Program-made: the position numbers and the translations under genes
NCBI GenBank assembly: GCA_964423475.1
Contig: CAYRFD010000003.1
Span: forward strand, 1-34,616
Origin: JAUPVN01 sp964423475
Lineage (GTDB): Bacteria > Patescibacteriota > Saccharimonadia > Saccharimonadales > CAIOMD01
Length of the DNA stretch: 34,616 bases
Reading direction: 5' to 3'
The notes under the pieces: generated by a model
Seen by the model: only the letters and a program-made list of their open reading frames with translations
Told to the model about the DNA's origin: nothing
Databases searched by the model: none
Part shown: positions 1-7,985 of the stretch, piece by piece
Position numbering within the stretch: the stretch's first letter is position 1
How the letters are laid out: each line of letters starts with the position of its first letter

Positions 1-521
1 CCTTTTTTAATAGCATCTAAATCTAAATGTGCAAAATCTGCATATCGGCTAAATTTGCTTGTATCAAAATATACACCGTCATCTATAACGTATGTGTAGC
101 CTTTTTGTTCTAGCACGGTAACTAAGGTAATTTGCTCTTCTATAAAATCTGTTGCATTTGTTATATAGGTTGGCATTATGCAATTAAGATCATTCATTCC
201 CTGCATAAATTCATTAGTATATTTTTTTGCTACATCCCAGGCGGTAATACCTTCGCGGCGAGCACCTTTTTGCATTTTATCTTCGCCTTCGTCCTCATCG
301 CTTGTAAGATGCCCAACATCTGTAATGTTCATAACGCGCGTTACGTTATAACTATTTAGCATTAATGTACGTACTAAAATATCCCATCGTAAAAATGCAA
401 CCCAGTTACCAATATGTGGAGAGTTGTAAACCGTAGGCCCACACGTATAAAGTAAAACCTTATTATCTTTAATAGGCTTAAATTCTTCTAACTGTTGAGT
501 TTTAGTATTATATAGTTTCAT
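1..521 (-). CDS. cysS: Cysteinyl-tRNA synthetase, N-terminal part (cut by window edge)
   Basis: Charges tRNA-Cys with cysteine in the cytoplasm (class I synthetase). About 173 residues are visible, starting MKLYNTKTQQ from the ATG whose complement lies at 519-521. The class I catalytic signature is present as CGPTVYNSPHIGN: C27 is the expected first zinc ligand and HIGN (36-39) is the HIGH-type motif, a variant also found in other CysRS. NITDVGHL follows at about residue 65. The reading frame is open to the left edge, so the KMSKS loop and anticodon-binding domain lie outside. It is the last visible gene of a minus-strand run, 11 nt after ahcY, with only a weak purine stretch (AAAGAA) before the ATG, so it is probably co-transcribed with ahcY. 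Confidence 0.93.
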   Translation of the reverse strand, partial: MKLYNTKTQQLEEFKPIKDNKVLLYTCGPTVYNSPHIGNWVAFLRWDILVRTLMLNSYNVTRVMNITDVGHLTSDEDEGEDKMQKGARREGITAWDVAKKYTNEFMQGMNDLNCIMPTYITNATDFIEEQITLVTVLEQKGYTYVIDDGVYFDTSKFSRYADFAHLDLDAIKK

Positions 522-532
522 TTCTTTATATA

Positions 533-1834
533 TTAGTAGCGGTAATGGTCTGGCTTAAATGGGCCGTTTTGGTTTATGTCTAGATATTTAGATTGCTCTG
601 TTGTTAGTTTTGTAAGTTTGCCGCCTAGGTGTTCTACATGTAGTTTTGCAACCTTTTCGTCTAGATGTTTGGGTAAACGGTAAACGCCAACTTTGTAATC
701 ATTAGTAAATAGTTCTATTTGGGCAAGTACTTGGTTTGTAAAAGAATTAGACATTACAAAAGATGGGTGCCCGGTTGCGCAGCCAAGATTTACTAAACGG
801 CCCTCTGCTAGCAATATTATTCTGTGGCCGTCTGCAAAAGTGTATAAATCTACCTGAGGTTTAACTTCTTCTTTTTTTATGCCTTTAATGTTGTTTAGCT
901 TTTCTACCTGAATTTCTATATCAAAATGGCCAATATTGCAGACTATGGCTGTGTCTTTCATGCCCTGCATATGTTCTGCGGTAATTATGTCTCGGCAGCC
1001 GGTTGCTGTTACAAAAATATCAGCCTCTTTTACGGCTTGCTCCATTGTAACAACCTCATAGCCCTCCATTTGAGCCTGAAGCGCACAAATTGGGTCGATC
1101 TCGGTAATAAGTACACGTGTGCCAAAAGCCGCTAAAGACCTTGCGCTGCCCTTACCTACGTCGCCATAGCCGGCAACAACTGCAACTTTACCAGCAAGCA
1201 TAATATCTGTTGCTCTTTTAATGCCGTCTACTAAAGATTCGCGACATCCATATAAATTATCAAATTTAGATTTTGTAACGCTATCGTTTACGTTAATTGC
1301 AGGTATTTTTAAAGAGCCAGCTTGGAGCATTTGATATAAATGATGTACGCCTGTTGTGGTTTCTTCGCTTACGCCTTTTATGCCTTTTAATAGTTTAGGA
1401 AATTTATTGTGTATTAGGCCAGTTAAATCACCACCATCATCTAAAATCATATTTGGGCCTAGGCCGCCTGCAAACTTAAGAGTTTGTTCTGTGCACCACC
1501 AATATTCTTCTTCTGTTTCACCCTTCCAGGCAAAAACTGGGATACCGGTTTTTGCTATGGCCGCAGCTGCTTGATCTTGTGTAGAAAATATATTACAAGA
1601 TGCCCAGCGTACTTCTGCACCCAGCTCTATTAAAGTTTCTATAAGAACTGCGGTTTGTACTGTCATGTGTAAAGAGCCCGCAATGCGAGCGCCTTTGAGT
1701 GGTTTTGTTTTGCCATATTCTTTGCGTAAACTCATTAAACCTGGCATTTCTTTTTCTGCTAGGGTTATTTCTGTTCTGCCCCAATGGGCTAATGTTATGT
1801 CTTTGATCCTATAGTCTTGTTTAGTTGTAGCCAT
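533..1834 (-). CDS. ahcY: S-adenosylhomocysteine hydrolase (adenosylhomocysteinase)
   Basis: Hydrolyses S-adenosylhomocysteine to adenosine and homocysteine with a bound NAD cofactor, relieving product inhibition of methyltransferases. The 433-aa length is normal for the shorter bacterial/archaeal form. Visible landmarks are H56 in LHMTVQ, the DDGGD motif at 132-136, the NVNDSVTKSKFDN segment (181-193) carrying the active-site Lys188, Asp192 and Asn193, the Rossmann motif GYGDVGKG (222-229), and the typical C-terminus ending DHYRY that reaches into the partner NAD site in the known tetramers. A good Shine-Dalgarno (AAAGGAG) sits 5 nt before the ATG. The adenosine kinase gene ends 26 nt upstream on the same strand, so both products act on the same adenosine. 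Identification is secure. Confidence 0.97.
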   Translation of the reverse strand: MATTKQDYRIKDITLAHWGRTEITLAEKEMPGLMSLRKEYGKTKPLKGARIAGSLHMTVQTAVLIETLIELGAEVRWASCNIFSTQDQAAAAIAKTGIPVFAWKGETEEEYWWCTEQTLKFAGGLGPNMILDDGGDLTGLIHNKFPKLLKGIKGVSEETTTGVHHLYQMLQAGSLKIPAINVNDSVTKSKFDNLYGCRESLVDGIKRATDIMLAGKVAVVAGYGDVGKGSARSLAAFGTRVLITEIDPICALQAQMEGYEVVTMEQAVKEADIFVTATGCRDIITAEHMQGMKDTAIVCNIGHFDIEIQVEKLNNIKGIKKEEVKPQVDLYTFADGHRIILLAEGRLVNLGCATGHPSFVMSNSFTNQVLAQIELFTNDYKVGVYRLPKHLDEKVAKLHVEHLGGKLTKLTTEQSKYLDINQNGPFKPDHYRY

Positions 1835-1860
1835 TTGTCTCCTTTGGTTTGCCGATATAA

Positions 1861-2814
1861 TTATAGTGGTGCTAAAATATTGTAATTTTGCTTAAAACGT
1901 TCAGCAAAAATTTGTTTTGTAAATGTGTGTTCTTGTGTGCCGTGCGCCTCTAGCGCGTAAAGAGCCAACACAGATCCTAGCATACCACAAATATCTGGCT
2001 TAAGGCCACGAGTGTAACCGTATAAAAAGCCGGCTCTGTAGGCGTCTCCCGCGCCTGTGGGGTCTAATACTTTTTTGGGCTTGGCGGGTTTAACTATAAT
2101 TTCTGATGAATAATTAGAGCCACATATTATTGATCCTTTTGAACCCTTGGTTATAACTAATGTTGGGATTAATTTTTTTGTTTGTGCGGCGGTTTTTTGT
2201 AAAATATCGCAAAGCACCATAAACTCGTAATCGTTCACAATAACTAATTCGGCTGCGTTTATACCGTCTTTTATATCTTGTTTTGGTGTATTTGATATTT
2301 GTTGGCCAATATCATAAAAAAGTCTTAAGCCGTATTTTTTGCATTCTGCTACTTGTTTTTTCATGGCGGCTGGGTCATGAGGGCCCAAAACCATTAATGC
2401 ATTTTTGTTCTGCCAAGGCGCAAAAGATAATTTATTACTATCTAGCATTGCACCCGGGTAAAATCCACCAATCTGGTTATTGTCTGCATCTGTTATTACG
2501 TTAAAAGAGGCGGTATTTTTATTACTATAGTGTACGTTTTTTGTATTAACACCCATTTTAGTAAGTTTACTTATATAACTACTAGCATTTTTGCCTACAG
2601 ACCCCATAAGCACAGGTTTTTCTTGCAATAATGCCAAGTTATAACATATATTGCCTGCTACGCCCCCTTCTGTGTCTTTAATAGTATCTAAAAACACGCT
2701 TAAAGAGAGCACGTGTATGGCCTCGGGTTTAATTAAATTTTTATAACTTCCATTAAAATTCATAATGCGATCTATTGCTATAGACCCACAAACCACAATT
2801 TTTGTATCATTCAT
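1861..2814 (-). CDS. PfkB-family adenosine kinase (probable)
   Basis: A ribokinase/PfkB-family sugar or nucleoside kinase of 317 aa. The N-terminus (VVCGSIAIDRIM), the GGVAGNICYNLALL substrate-lid segment and the NQIGGFYPGAM stretch match bacterial adenosine kinases better than fructokinases or ribokinases. The C-terminal PfkB signature DPTGAGDAYRAGFLYG carries the catalytic Asp of the GAGD motif. It would phosphorylate adenosine to AMP with ATP. The context supports this: the next gene is ahcY, which releases adenosine. The ATG has no Shine-Dalgarno but lies exactly 6 nt behind an extended -10 box, suggesting a leaderless mRNA. Substrate preference is inferred from sequence resemblance and neighbour; another nucleoside or sugar cannot be excluded. 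Confidence 0.85.
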   Translation of the reverse strand: MNDTKIVVCGSIAIDRIMNFNGSYKNLIKPEAIHVLSLSVFLDTIKDTEGGVAGNICYNLALLQEKPVLMGSVGKNASSYISKLTKMGVNTKNVHYSNKNTASFNVITDADNNQIGGFYPGAMLDSNKLSFAPWQNKNALMVLGPHDPAAMKKQVAECKKYGLRLFYDIGQQISNTPKQDIKDGINAAELVIVNDYEFMVLCDILQKTAAQTKKLIPTLVITKGSKGSIICGSNYSSEIIVKPAKPKKVLDPTGAGDAYRAGFLYGYTRGLKPDICGMLGSVLALYALEAHGTQEHTFTKQIFAERFKQNYNILAPL

Positions 2815-2820
2815 AATTAT

Positions 2821-2829
2821 ATTGTATCA
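2821..2829 (-). promoter_or_regulatory. Extended -10 promoter for the adenosine kinase-ahcY unit, start codon at +1
   Basis: On the minus strand the sequence is TGA-TACAAT, then ATAATT (6 nt), then the ATG. With the usual 6-7 nt from -10 to the transcription start, the mRNA would begin at or next to the A of the ATG. An overlapping TATAAT one base before the ATG is less well placed. No TTGACA-like -35 is evident. Confidence 0.6.
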
Positions 2830-2882
2830 TTTGATATCTTAAGATATGTAATTCATTTATTGAATAATATTTTAATTTATTA

Positions 2883-3926
2883 TTACGTTAATGATGGTAA
2901 TAGAGTAGCTTTATTATCTGCCCCATATTTATTGTGGGGAATTTTCTTCGTTGATCTTTTTAGCCCGAGGCCTATTATTTGCATGATCATTTGTTGATAC
3001 GATAGATTTAAATGTAATTTGCAGGCTTTAGGAAAATTTCCATAATCTTTTATTAGACTAGGAATTAAATTTGCTTCTAAAAAGTTTGGTTGACCATTAT
3101 TGTCTAGTCTTATGTCTATACGACCATAGTCCCTGCCGCCAAGGGCTACAAACGATTTAAGTGCTAAAGTAGATAGTTTAGAATTTAATAATGTGCCGGG
3201 AACGAGCATAACCTTTTCTTTGTCGGCCTTTTTTGCATCTTCTCCTAAGATTCGTTGGCCATTAATATTCTGTTCAGCAATTATCTCTATTGGCATTGCG
3301 TCGTAGCTGTTTGTAGAGTTTGATTTTAAAATTGCAACGCTAAACTCGCGCCCCGGAAGATATTGTTCTACTAAAGAATCTGCTTGATAAGTTTTTGCTA
3401 TATGATTGATTTTATTTTGCAATTCTTTAAAGTTGTATACTACTGATTGGCTGTCAATGCCAATGCCTCCTCCTCTATCATTTGGTTTTACAAACAGTGG
3501 GTAAGTTATCAGTTTGCTGTTAATTATTGGAACATTTTGAACTGCCAAAAAATATGGAGAAGTTTTAAGCCCAGCGTTTTGGATTTGTAACTTAGCAATA
3601 TCTTTGTATCTTTCTGCAATGTGGGCTTCTTTTGTAGAGCCGGTATATGCAATACTATTTTCATCTAAGTGTTTACTTAACCATATTTTATTTGGGCAAC
3701 GTATCCCAAGTTTATGGTTTTTAGGTAAAAATTCCATACCTAAAAAGACTAAGTCTGGTTTACGTTTTACTAAATTATCTAAATCGTATATTGAATCAAT
3801 TAGTGATATTTTAACATCCAAATAATATTCTTTAAGTAATTCATAAATAGCTTGGCGTGATGGGTTGCTCATGCTACTAAAATCTTTAGTTTTAGAACTA
3901 ACAATTTCTATCTTTTTGTCTATCAT
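2883..3926 (-). CDS. D-alanine-D-alanine ligase-like ATP-grasp enzyme
   Basis: ATP-grasp ligase resembling Ddl, which joins two D-alanines for peptidoglycan. The frame is open to a TTG at 3980, but the ATG at 3926 (MIDKKIEIVSS) is chosen because the first beta-strand starts right there; this gives 347 aa. The N-terminal domain contains KPDLVFLGMEF, the position of the Ddl strand that normally reads D.VF..LHG. The ATP-grasp core includes YPLFVKPNDRGGGIGI (nucleotide-binding Lys and Gly-rich loop), VEQYLPGREFSVAIL, and RIDIRLDNNGQPNFLEANLIPSL, where the Asp and Glu-x-Asn are the metal ligands. Canonical Ddl has EVNTxPG, so the EANLIPS ending is divergent. It could be a true Ddl of this lineage or a ligase for a related amino acid or peptide. 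The gene runs ahead of the kinase-ahcY pair. Confidence 0.75.
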   Translation of the reverse strand: MIDKKIEIVSSKTKDFSSMSNPSRQAIYELLKEYYLDVKISLIDSIYDLDNLVKRKPDLVFLGMEFLPKNHKLGIRCPNKIWLSKHLDENSIAYTGSTKEAHIAERYKDIAKLQIQNAGLKTSPYFLAVQNVPIINSKLITYPLFVKPNDRGGGIGIDSQSVVYNFKELQNKINHIAKTYQADSLVEQYLPGREFSVAILKSNSTNSYDAMPIEIIAEQNINGQRILGEDAKKADKEKVMLVPGTLLNSKLSTLALKSFVALGGRDYGRIDIRLDNNGQPNFLEANLIPSLIKDYGNFPKACKLHLNLSYQQMIMQIIGLGLKRSTKKIPHNKYGADNKATLLPSLT

Positions 3927-4051
3927 GATTTTTGTACCATAAAAATATTTAAGGCCTTTCTTTAAATATTGCCTCAACAAAATTAGGTTACAAATTATGT
4001 AGAGATTATATATTTATGTTTTATGCTTGCCGGAAAGAGATTAAGTTACCA

Positions 4052-4093
4052 CATGCTTAGATACATTATATCATATATGATAATATTTGCATG
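4052..4093. promoter_or_regulatory. Palindrome between divergent ddl-like gene and guaB
   Basis: A perfect 14-bp palindrome, TATCATATATGATA (4069-4082), lies inside a wider imperfect one bounded by CATGC (4052-4056) and GCATG (4089-4093). It sits about 100 nt upstream of the guaB -10 box, in the otherwise empty 260-nt stretch 3927-4183 between two divergent genes. A protein-binding operator is possible. AT-rich palindromes also arise by chance, so this stays tentative. Confidence 0.3.
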
Positions 4094-4169
4094 AGTGTAC
4101 TTAATATTTAATAGATAATATTTTGTAGTATTGTTTAGATTTTGTGTATTTACGGGGTGTAAGTGGCCA

Positions 4170-4178
4170 TGGTATAGT
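4170..4178 (+). promoter_or_regulatory. Extended -10 promoter of guaBA, leaderless type
   Basis: TGG-TATAGT followed by only 5 nt (TAGGT) before the guaB ATG. No Shine-Dalgarno can lie between this box and the start codon, so transcription would begin at or within a base or two of the ATG. Confidence 0.55.
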
Positions 4179-4183
4179 TAGGT

Positions 4184-5317
4184 ATGGAACATAAATTACA
4201 CATAGCATTAACTTATAATGATGTTCTGTTAAAACCTGGCTATTCTGGTTTTGATAGGGCGGATATATCACTAAAAACAAAATTAACAAAAAAAATATCA
4301 TTGCAGATGCCCATAGTATCGGCACCAATGGACACCGTTACGGAAAGCAAATTAGCAATTGAACTGGCTGAGTTGGGTGGTATTGGTTTTATACATAGAA
4401 ACTTTTCTGTAGAAGAACAAGCTAAAGAAGTAGCCCTGGTTAAAAAAGCTGGTCAAATTGTAGGAGCGGCTATTGGCTCTAGCCCTGGTTATGAGGCTCG
4501 CTTAGATGCCCTAATTGCCGCTGGCGTAGATGTGGTTTTGGTAGATTCTGCACATGGTTTTTCTAAAAAGGTTATAGAAACAACAACATATATAAAAAAG
4601 CATTATAAAGTACAAGTTATTTCTGGGAGCGTAGCCACATCTGATGGCGCTAAGGCGCTCATTGATGCAGGCGCGGATGGTTTACGTGTTGGTATGGGCC
4701 CCGGTGCGATATGTTCTACCAGAATTGTATCTGGTATGGGCGTACCACAACTTGAGGCAATTTTAGACACCGTAAAAGTTGCTAAAAAATCAGGAGTTCC
4801 CGTTATTGCAGATGGTGGCTTAATAAACTCTGGCGATGCCGTTAAGGCTTTTGCAGCAGGAGCATCTAGCGTAATGATGGGAAGAATGTTTGCCGCAACA
4901 GAAGAATCTCCTGGTGAAACAGTATTTTTACCATCTCATAAAGTACCGCCGCGTTTTCAGAGTATTTTAGATGGATCTAAAGAATACGAATTTAAAGAAT
5001 ATCGTGGTATGGGATCTTTGGGCGCTATGAAACGCGGTATAGAAATTAGTTCAGAAGACGAGTTTCATGGTAAGAATTACCAAGGTGATGTGTTGGTGGC
5101 AGAAGGTGTAGAAGGTTTGGTACCCTGCTCTGGCCCACTAAAAAATCTGATTGATCAATTTACGGGTGGAATACAGTCTGGTATGTATTATGTTGGTGCT
5201 AAAAATATTGTAGAGCTTGCTAAGGTAGCTAAGTTTATACAAATTACTCAGGCATCTTTGGTTGAGAGCCACCCACATGATTTGTTTATTACAGAAGACG
5301 GAGGAAACTATCAATAA
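4184..5317 (+). CDS. guaB: IMP dehydrogenase without CBS domains
   Basis: Oxidises IMP to XMP with NAD, the committed step to GMP. The barrel motifs are all present: TYNDVLLKP near the N-terminus, the SAPMDTVTE loop (46-54), the catalytic loop GMGPGAICSTR with Cys178, the IADGG phosphate-binding segment, and the flap sequence EYRGMGSLGAM. At 377 aa it is about 110 residues shorter than usual. The sequence passes directly from HRNFSVEEQAKEV to KKAGQIVGAAIG (about residues 71-95), where the two CBS domains are normally inserted. Adenine/guanine nucleotide control through a Bateman module is therefore absent. GMP reductase shares the fold but normally lacks this loop and flap combination. Stop and start overlap as TAATG with guaA, so the two are translationally coupled. 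Confidence 0.95.
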   Translation: MEHKLHIALTYNDVLLKPGYSGFDRADISLKTKLTKKISLQMPIVSAPMDTVTESKLAIELAELGGIGFIHRNFSVEEQAKEVALVKKAGQIVGAAIGSSPGYEARLDALIAAGVDVVLVDSAHGFSKKVIETTTYIKKHYKVQVISGSVATSDGAKALIDAGADGLRVGMGPGAICSTRIVSGMGVPQLEAILDTVKVAKKSGVPVIADGGLINSGDAVKAFAAGASSVMMGRMFAATEESPGETVFLPSHKVPPRFQSILDGSKEYEFKEYRGMGSLGAMKRGIEISSEDEFHGKNYQGDVLVAEGVEGLVPCSGPLKNLIDQFTGGIQSGMYYVGAKNIVELAKVAKFIQITQASLVESHPHDLFITEDGGNYQ

Positions 5318-6855
5318 TGGCTAATAATGAAACTTTAGTTATTTTAGATTACGGGTCTCAGTATACACAATTTATTGCACGAACAGCGCGTGAGGCCGGC
5401 GTGTATAGTGTGGTATTGCCTTTTAATGAGCCTTTTGCAAACATACAAAAATTAAATCCACTTGGTGTAGTTTTGTCTGGAGGGCCAAATTCTGTTTACG
5501 ATAAAGATGCGCCAAATTTTGATGATAAAATACTAGGCCTTGATGTTCCTATTTTGGGAGTATGTTATGGTTTACAATTACTTGCCGAACATTTTGGAGG
5601 CAAGGTTGCGCCGTCTGATGTTAGAGAATATGGTAGAGCAACCATACAGGTTACAAATAAAAGTAATTTGTTGGTTAAAGAATGCGATAAAAGCGTAGTA
5701 TGGATGAGCCATGGCGATCATGTTGCTAAAGAACCAAAAGATTTTACTGTAATTGCTAAAAGTGGCGATTTAATTGCCGCAATACAGCATAAAACTAAAC
5801 CAATTTTTGGACTGCAGTTTCATGTAGAGGTAACTCAAACACAAAAAGGCGCTCAGATGTTAAAAAACTTTTTAGATATATGTGGTTTTTCTTATAATTG
5901 GCGCCCGGCATCTTTAATACAAACACAAGTACCGGCTATAAAAAAACTTGTTGGCAAGCATCATGTAATATGTGCTCTTTCTGGTGGGGTTGATTCTTCT
6001 GTTGCTGCCACCATTGTTGCCAAAGCAATTGGTAACCAGCAAACTTGTATATTTGTAGATAATGGCTTGTTGCGTAAAAACGAATTTGATGATGTTTTAG
6101 ATATGTATAAAGGTTTGGGCTTAAATATTGTACCAATTAGAGCCGCAGACAGATTTTACGCAAAACTTAAAAATGTAACCGATCCAGAAAAAAAGCGAAA
6201 AATAATTGGAGCCGAATTTATAGCAATTTTTGAAGAAGAAGCTAATAAAATTAAAGATGCAAAATTTTTGGTTCAGGGTACTCTTTACCCAGATGTTATT
6301 GAAACATCAAGATCACTTATTGGGCCTTCTGCAAGCATAAAATCTCATCATAATGTAGGTGGATTACCAGAAAAAATGAATTTAAAACTTATAGAGCCTT
6401 TGCGTGATCTTTTTAAAGATGAAGTTAGAGCTTTAGGAGCTGCGCTAGGTTTGCCGGATGCCATTGTGCAAAGACAGGCTTTCCCTGGCCCAGGGCTGGG
6501 CGTGCGTATTGTTGGAGAAATAACCAAAGAACGCATTAAGGTTTTACAAAATGCCGATGCTATAGTAAGGCAAGAAATAGAAGCTCGCCCAGATATAAAA
6601 ACATCTCTGTTTCAGTATTTTGCTGTTTTATTACCTGTAAAATCTGTTGGAGTTATGGGAGACCATAGAACTTACGAATATGCTGCAGCAATTAAAGCTT
6701 TTACTTCTAGAGACGTTATGACTGCAGATTGGGCAAGGTTGCCTTACGATTTACTAGAAGTTATGTCTCGTAGAATTGTTAGCGAAGTTCCTGGAATTAA
6801 TCGTGTAGTATACGAGATAACCACTAAACCCCCTGCTACTATTGAGTGGGAATAA
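5317..6855 (+). CDS. guaA: GMP synthase, glutamine-hydrolysing
   Basis: Converts XMP, ATP and glutamine to GMP. Two modules are complete in 512 aa. The class I glutamine amidotransferase (about 1-195) has nucleophile C83 in GVCYGLQ and partners H169 and E171 in LQFHVEV. The ATP pyrophosphatase (about 210-390) has the P-loop SGGVDSS (222-228). The C-terminal dimerisation domain ends TTKPPATIEWE, the family's usual terminus. A GGAGGAA stretch 12 nt upstream, inside the end of guaB, plus the one-base overlap with the guaB stop, indicate coupled translation. The following 6856-6932 is AT-rich and shows no convincing terminator. Confidence 0.97.
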   Translation: MANNETLVILDYGSQYTQFIARTAREAGVYSVVLPFNEPFANIQKLNPLGVVLSGGPNSVYDKDAPNFDDKILGLDVPILGVCYGLQLLAEHFGGKVAPSDVREYGRATIQVTNKSNLLVKECDKSVVWMSHGDHVAKEPKDFTVIAKSGDLIAAIQHKTKPIFGLQFHVEVTQTQKGAQMLKNFLDICGFSYNWRPASLIQTQVPAIKKLVGKHHVICALSGGVDSSVAATIVAKAIGNQQTCIFVDNGLLRKNEFDDVLDMYKGLGLNIVPIRAADRFYAKLKNVTDPEKKRKIIGAEFIAIFEEEANKIKDAKFLVQGTLYPDVIETSRSLIGPSASIKSHHNVGGLPEKMNLKLIEPLRDLFKDEVRALGAALGLPDAIVQRQAFPGPGLGVRIVGEITKERIKVLQNADAIVRQEIEARPDIKTSLFQYFAVLLPVKSVGVMGDHRTYEYAAAIKAFTSRDVMTADWARLPYDLLEVMSRRIVSEVPGINRVVYEITTKPPATIEWE

Positions 6856-6932
6856 TTATAAAATTTAAGTAATTTTTATGATATAGATATATATTTTGGA
6901 ATATATTATAAATCTTTAAAAAATCATAAAAT

Positions 6933-6941
6933 TGTTACAAT
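6933..6941 (+). promoter_or_regulatory. Extended -10 promoter, leaderless type, before FUSC gene
   Basis: TGT-TACAAT, then ATAATT (6 nt), then ATG at 6948. The 15 nt from TACAAT through the ATG are identical to those in front of the adenosine kinase gene on the other strand, although the genes are unrelated. Confidence 0.6.
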
Positions 6942-6947
6942 ATAATT

Positions 6948-7904
6948 ATGACTAATAAAATAGGCAGCATGGTATCTTTTAATAGTAAATTATTAAAACC
7001 TAGTATTTTTATGTCTATTATATTAGTGGTTATATCTATGCTAGGGTTTAAAATTGGTGGCCAGTTGGGGGTATATTTATTATTGTTTGGTTTAATGACG
7101 GGTTTTAATGCACGGCAAATATCACTGAAAAGAATAATTGTTTTGTCCTTAACTATGGCAATTTTAGTTGGAGCAGCCTCTTATTGCCAAGATAATTTAT
7201 GGATTGTTACATTTTTAGTAGGCTTAGCCGCACTTGTAACTGGTTTATTTGAGAAATGGGCTGTTGGTATTGGGCATTTAATACCAATTGCCGTTGCGGT
7301 TGCAGGAATGGTTCACCAAGCTCAAGACACTATTTTTCCCACTGTATGGATAATTATTGGTTGTTCTGTAGGAATACTATTAGTGTATTTATTTAAAATA
7401 CATCAAAAACCATCAATTGCAACAACTGTACAACTAAAAATATACACTGCTGTGATTGTGTTAATGGCAACAACTTTTACATATATTGCTATTAAATATA
7501 ATTTACCCCATGGATATTGGGCAATATTTACACTTTGTGCTGTATTAAAGCCGGCTACCAACGAAACAATTAGCACCGTAAGAATGCGTGTGTTTGGAAC
7601 GATAATAGGTGCAATATTTGGTTTGGTATCGGTGCTATTATTGCCGCATTGGTTAACTACAGTATTTGCTCTTTTATGCTTATTATTTATGATAAACTAT
7701 ATGCTTGATTCTAGGTATACAATGTATGTTGTTGTCTTAACAACACTATTAGTGCTATTAATGTCTAACGGAGTTAAGTCTGAGGCAATTAATATTAGTG
7801 AAATAAGATTATTACTTACTGTTTTTAGCTCTGCAATTACTGCATTAGTGGCTTTAATAATTTGGCGATTCCAAAAGCACTATATTATTAAAAAGCATAA
7901 TTAA
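6948..7904 (+). CDS. FUSC-family integral membrane protein
   Basis: A 318-aa inner membrane protein with about nine to ten hydrophobic segments in two blocks separated by a short loop near residues 150-160 (KIHQKPSIATT). The second block carries the FUSC-type signature around HGYWAIFTLCAVLKP, followed by VRMRVFGTIIGAIFG, as in fusaric-acid-resistance and aromatic-acid exporter-like proteins. The family is linked to export of small organic acids, but the substrate here cannot be read from sequence. There is no Shine-Dalgarno; the gene starts behind its own -10 box. It is smaller than the full 600-700 aa exporters, which also have cytoplasmic domains. Confidence 0.75.
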   Translation: MTNKIGSMVSFNSKLLKPSIFMSIILVVISMLGFKIGGQLGVYLLLFGLMTGFNARQISLKRIIVLSLTMAILVGAASYCQDNLWIVTFLVGLAALVTGLFEKWAVGIGHLIPIAVAVAGMVHQAQDTIFPTVWIIIGCSVGILLVYLFKIHQKPSIATTVQLKIYTAVIVLMATTFTYIAIKYNLPHGYWAIFTLCAVLKPATNETISTVRMRVFGTIIGAIFGLVSVLLLPHWLTTVFALLCLLFMINYMLDSRYTMYVVVLTTLLVLLMSNGVKSEAINISEIRLLLTVFSSAITALVALIIWRFQKHYIIKKHN

Positions 7905-7934
7905 ACATAATTAATATATAATTGCTATAATCAG

Positions 7935-7940
7935 TATAAT
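7935..7940 (+). promoter_or_regulatory. -10 box for the DUF21/CBS gene pair
   Basis: TATAAT about 45 nt upstream of the ATG at 7986, which would leave a leader of roughly 39 nt. No good Shine-Dalgarno is visible before the ATG; a weak GAAAG lies 12-16 nt upstream. Confidence 0.35.
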
Positions 7941-7985
7941 AGATGAATATATTAGCTTACATTATTATTGAAAGATTACTAAACA

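Noticed and set aside
1..521. Divergent active site: HIGN instead of HIGH in CysRS
   Set aside because: HIGN is a normal variant in CysRS of several bacteria, including Bacillus.
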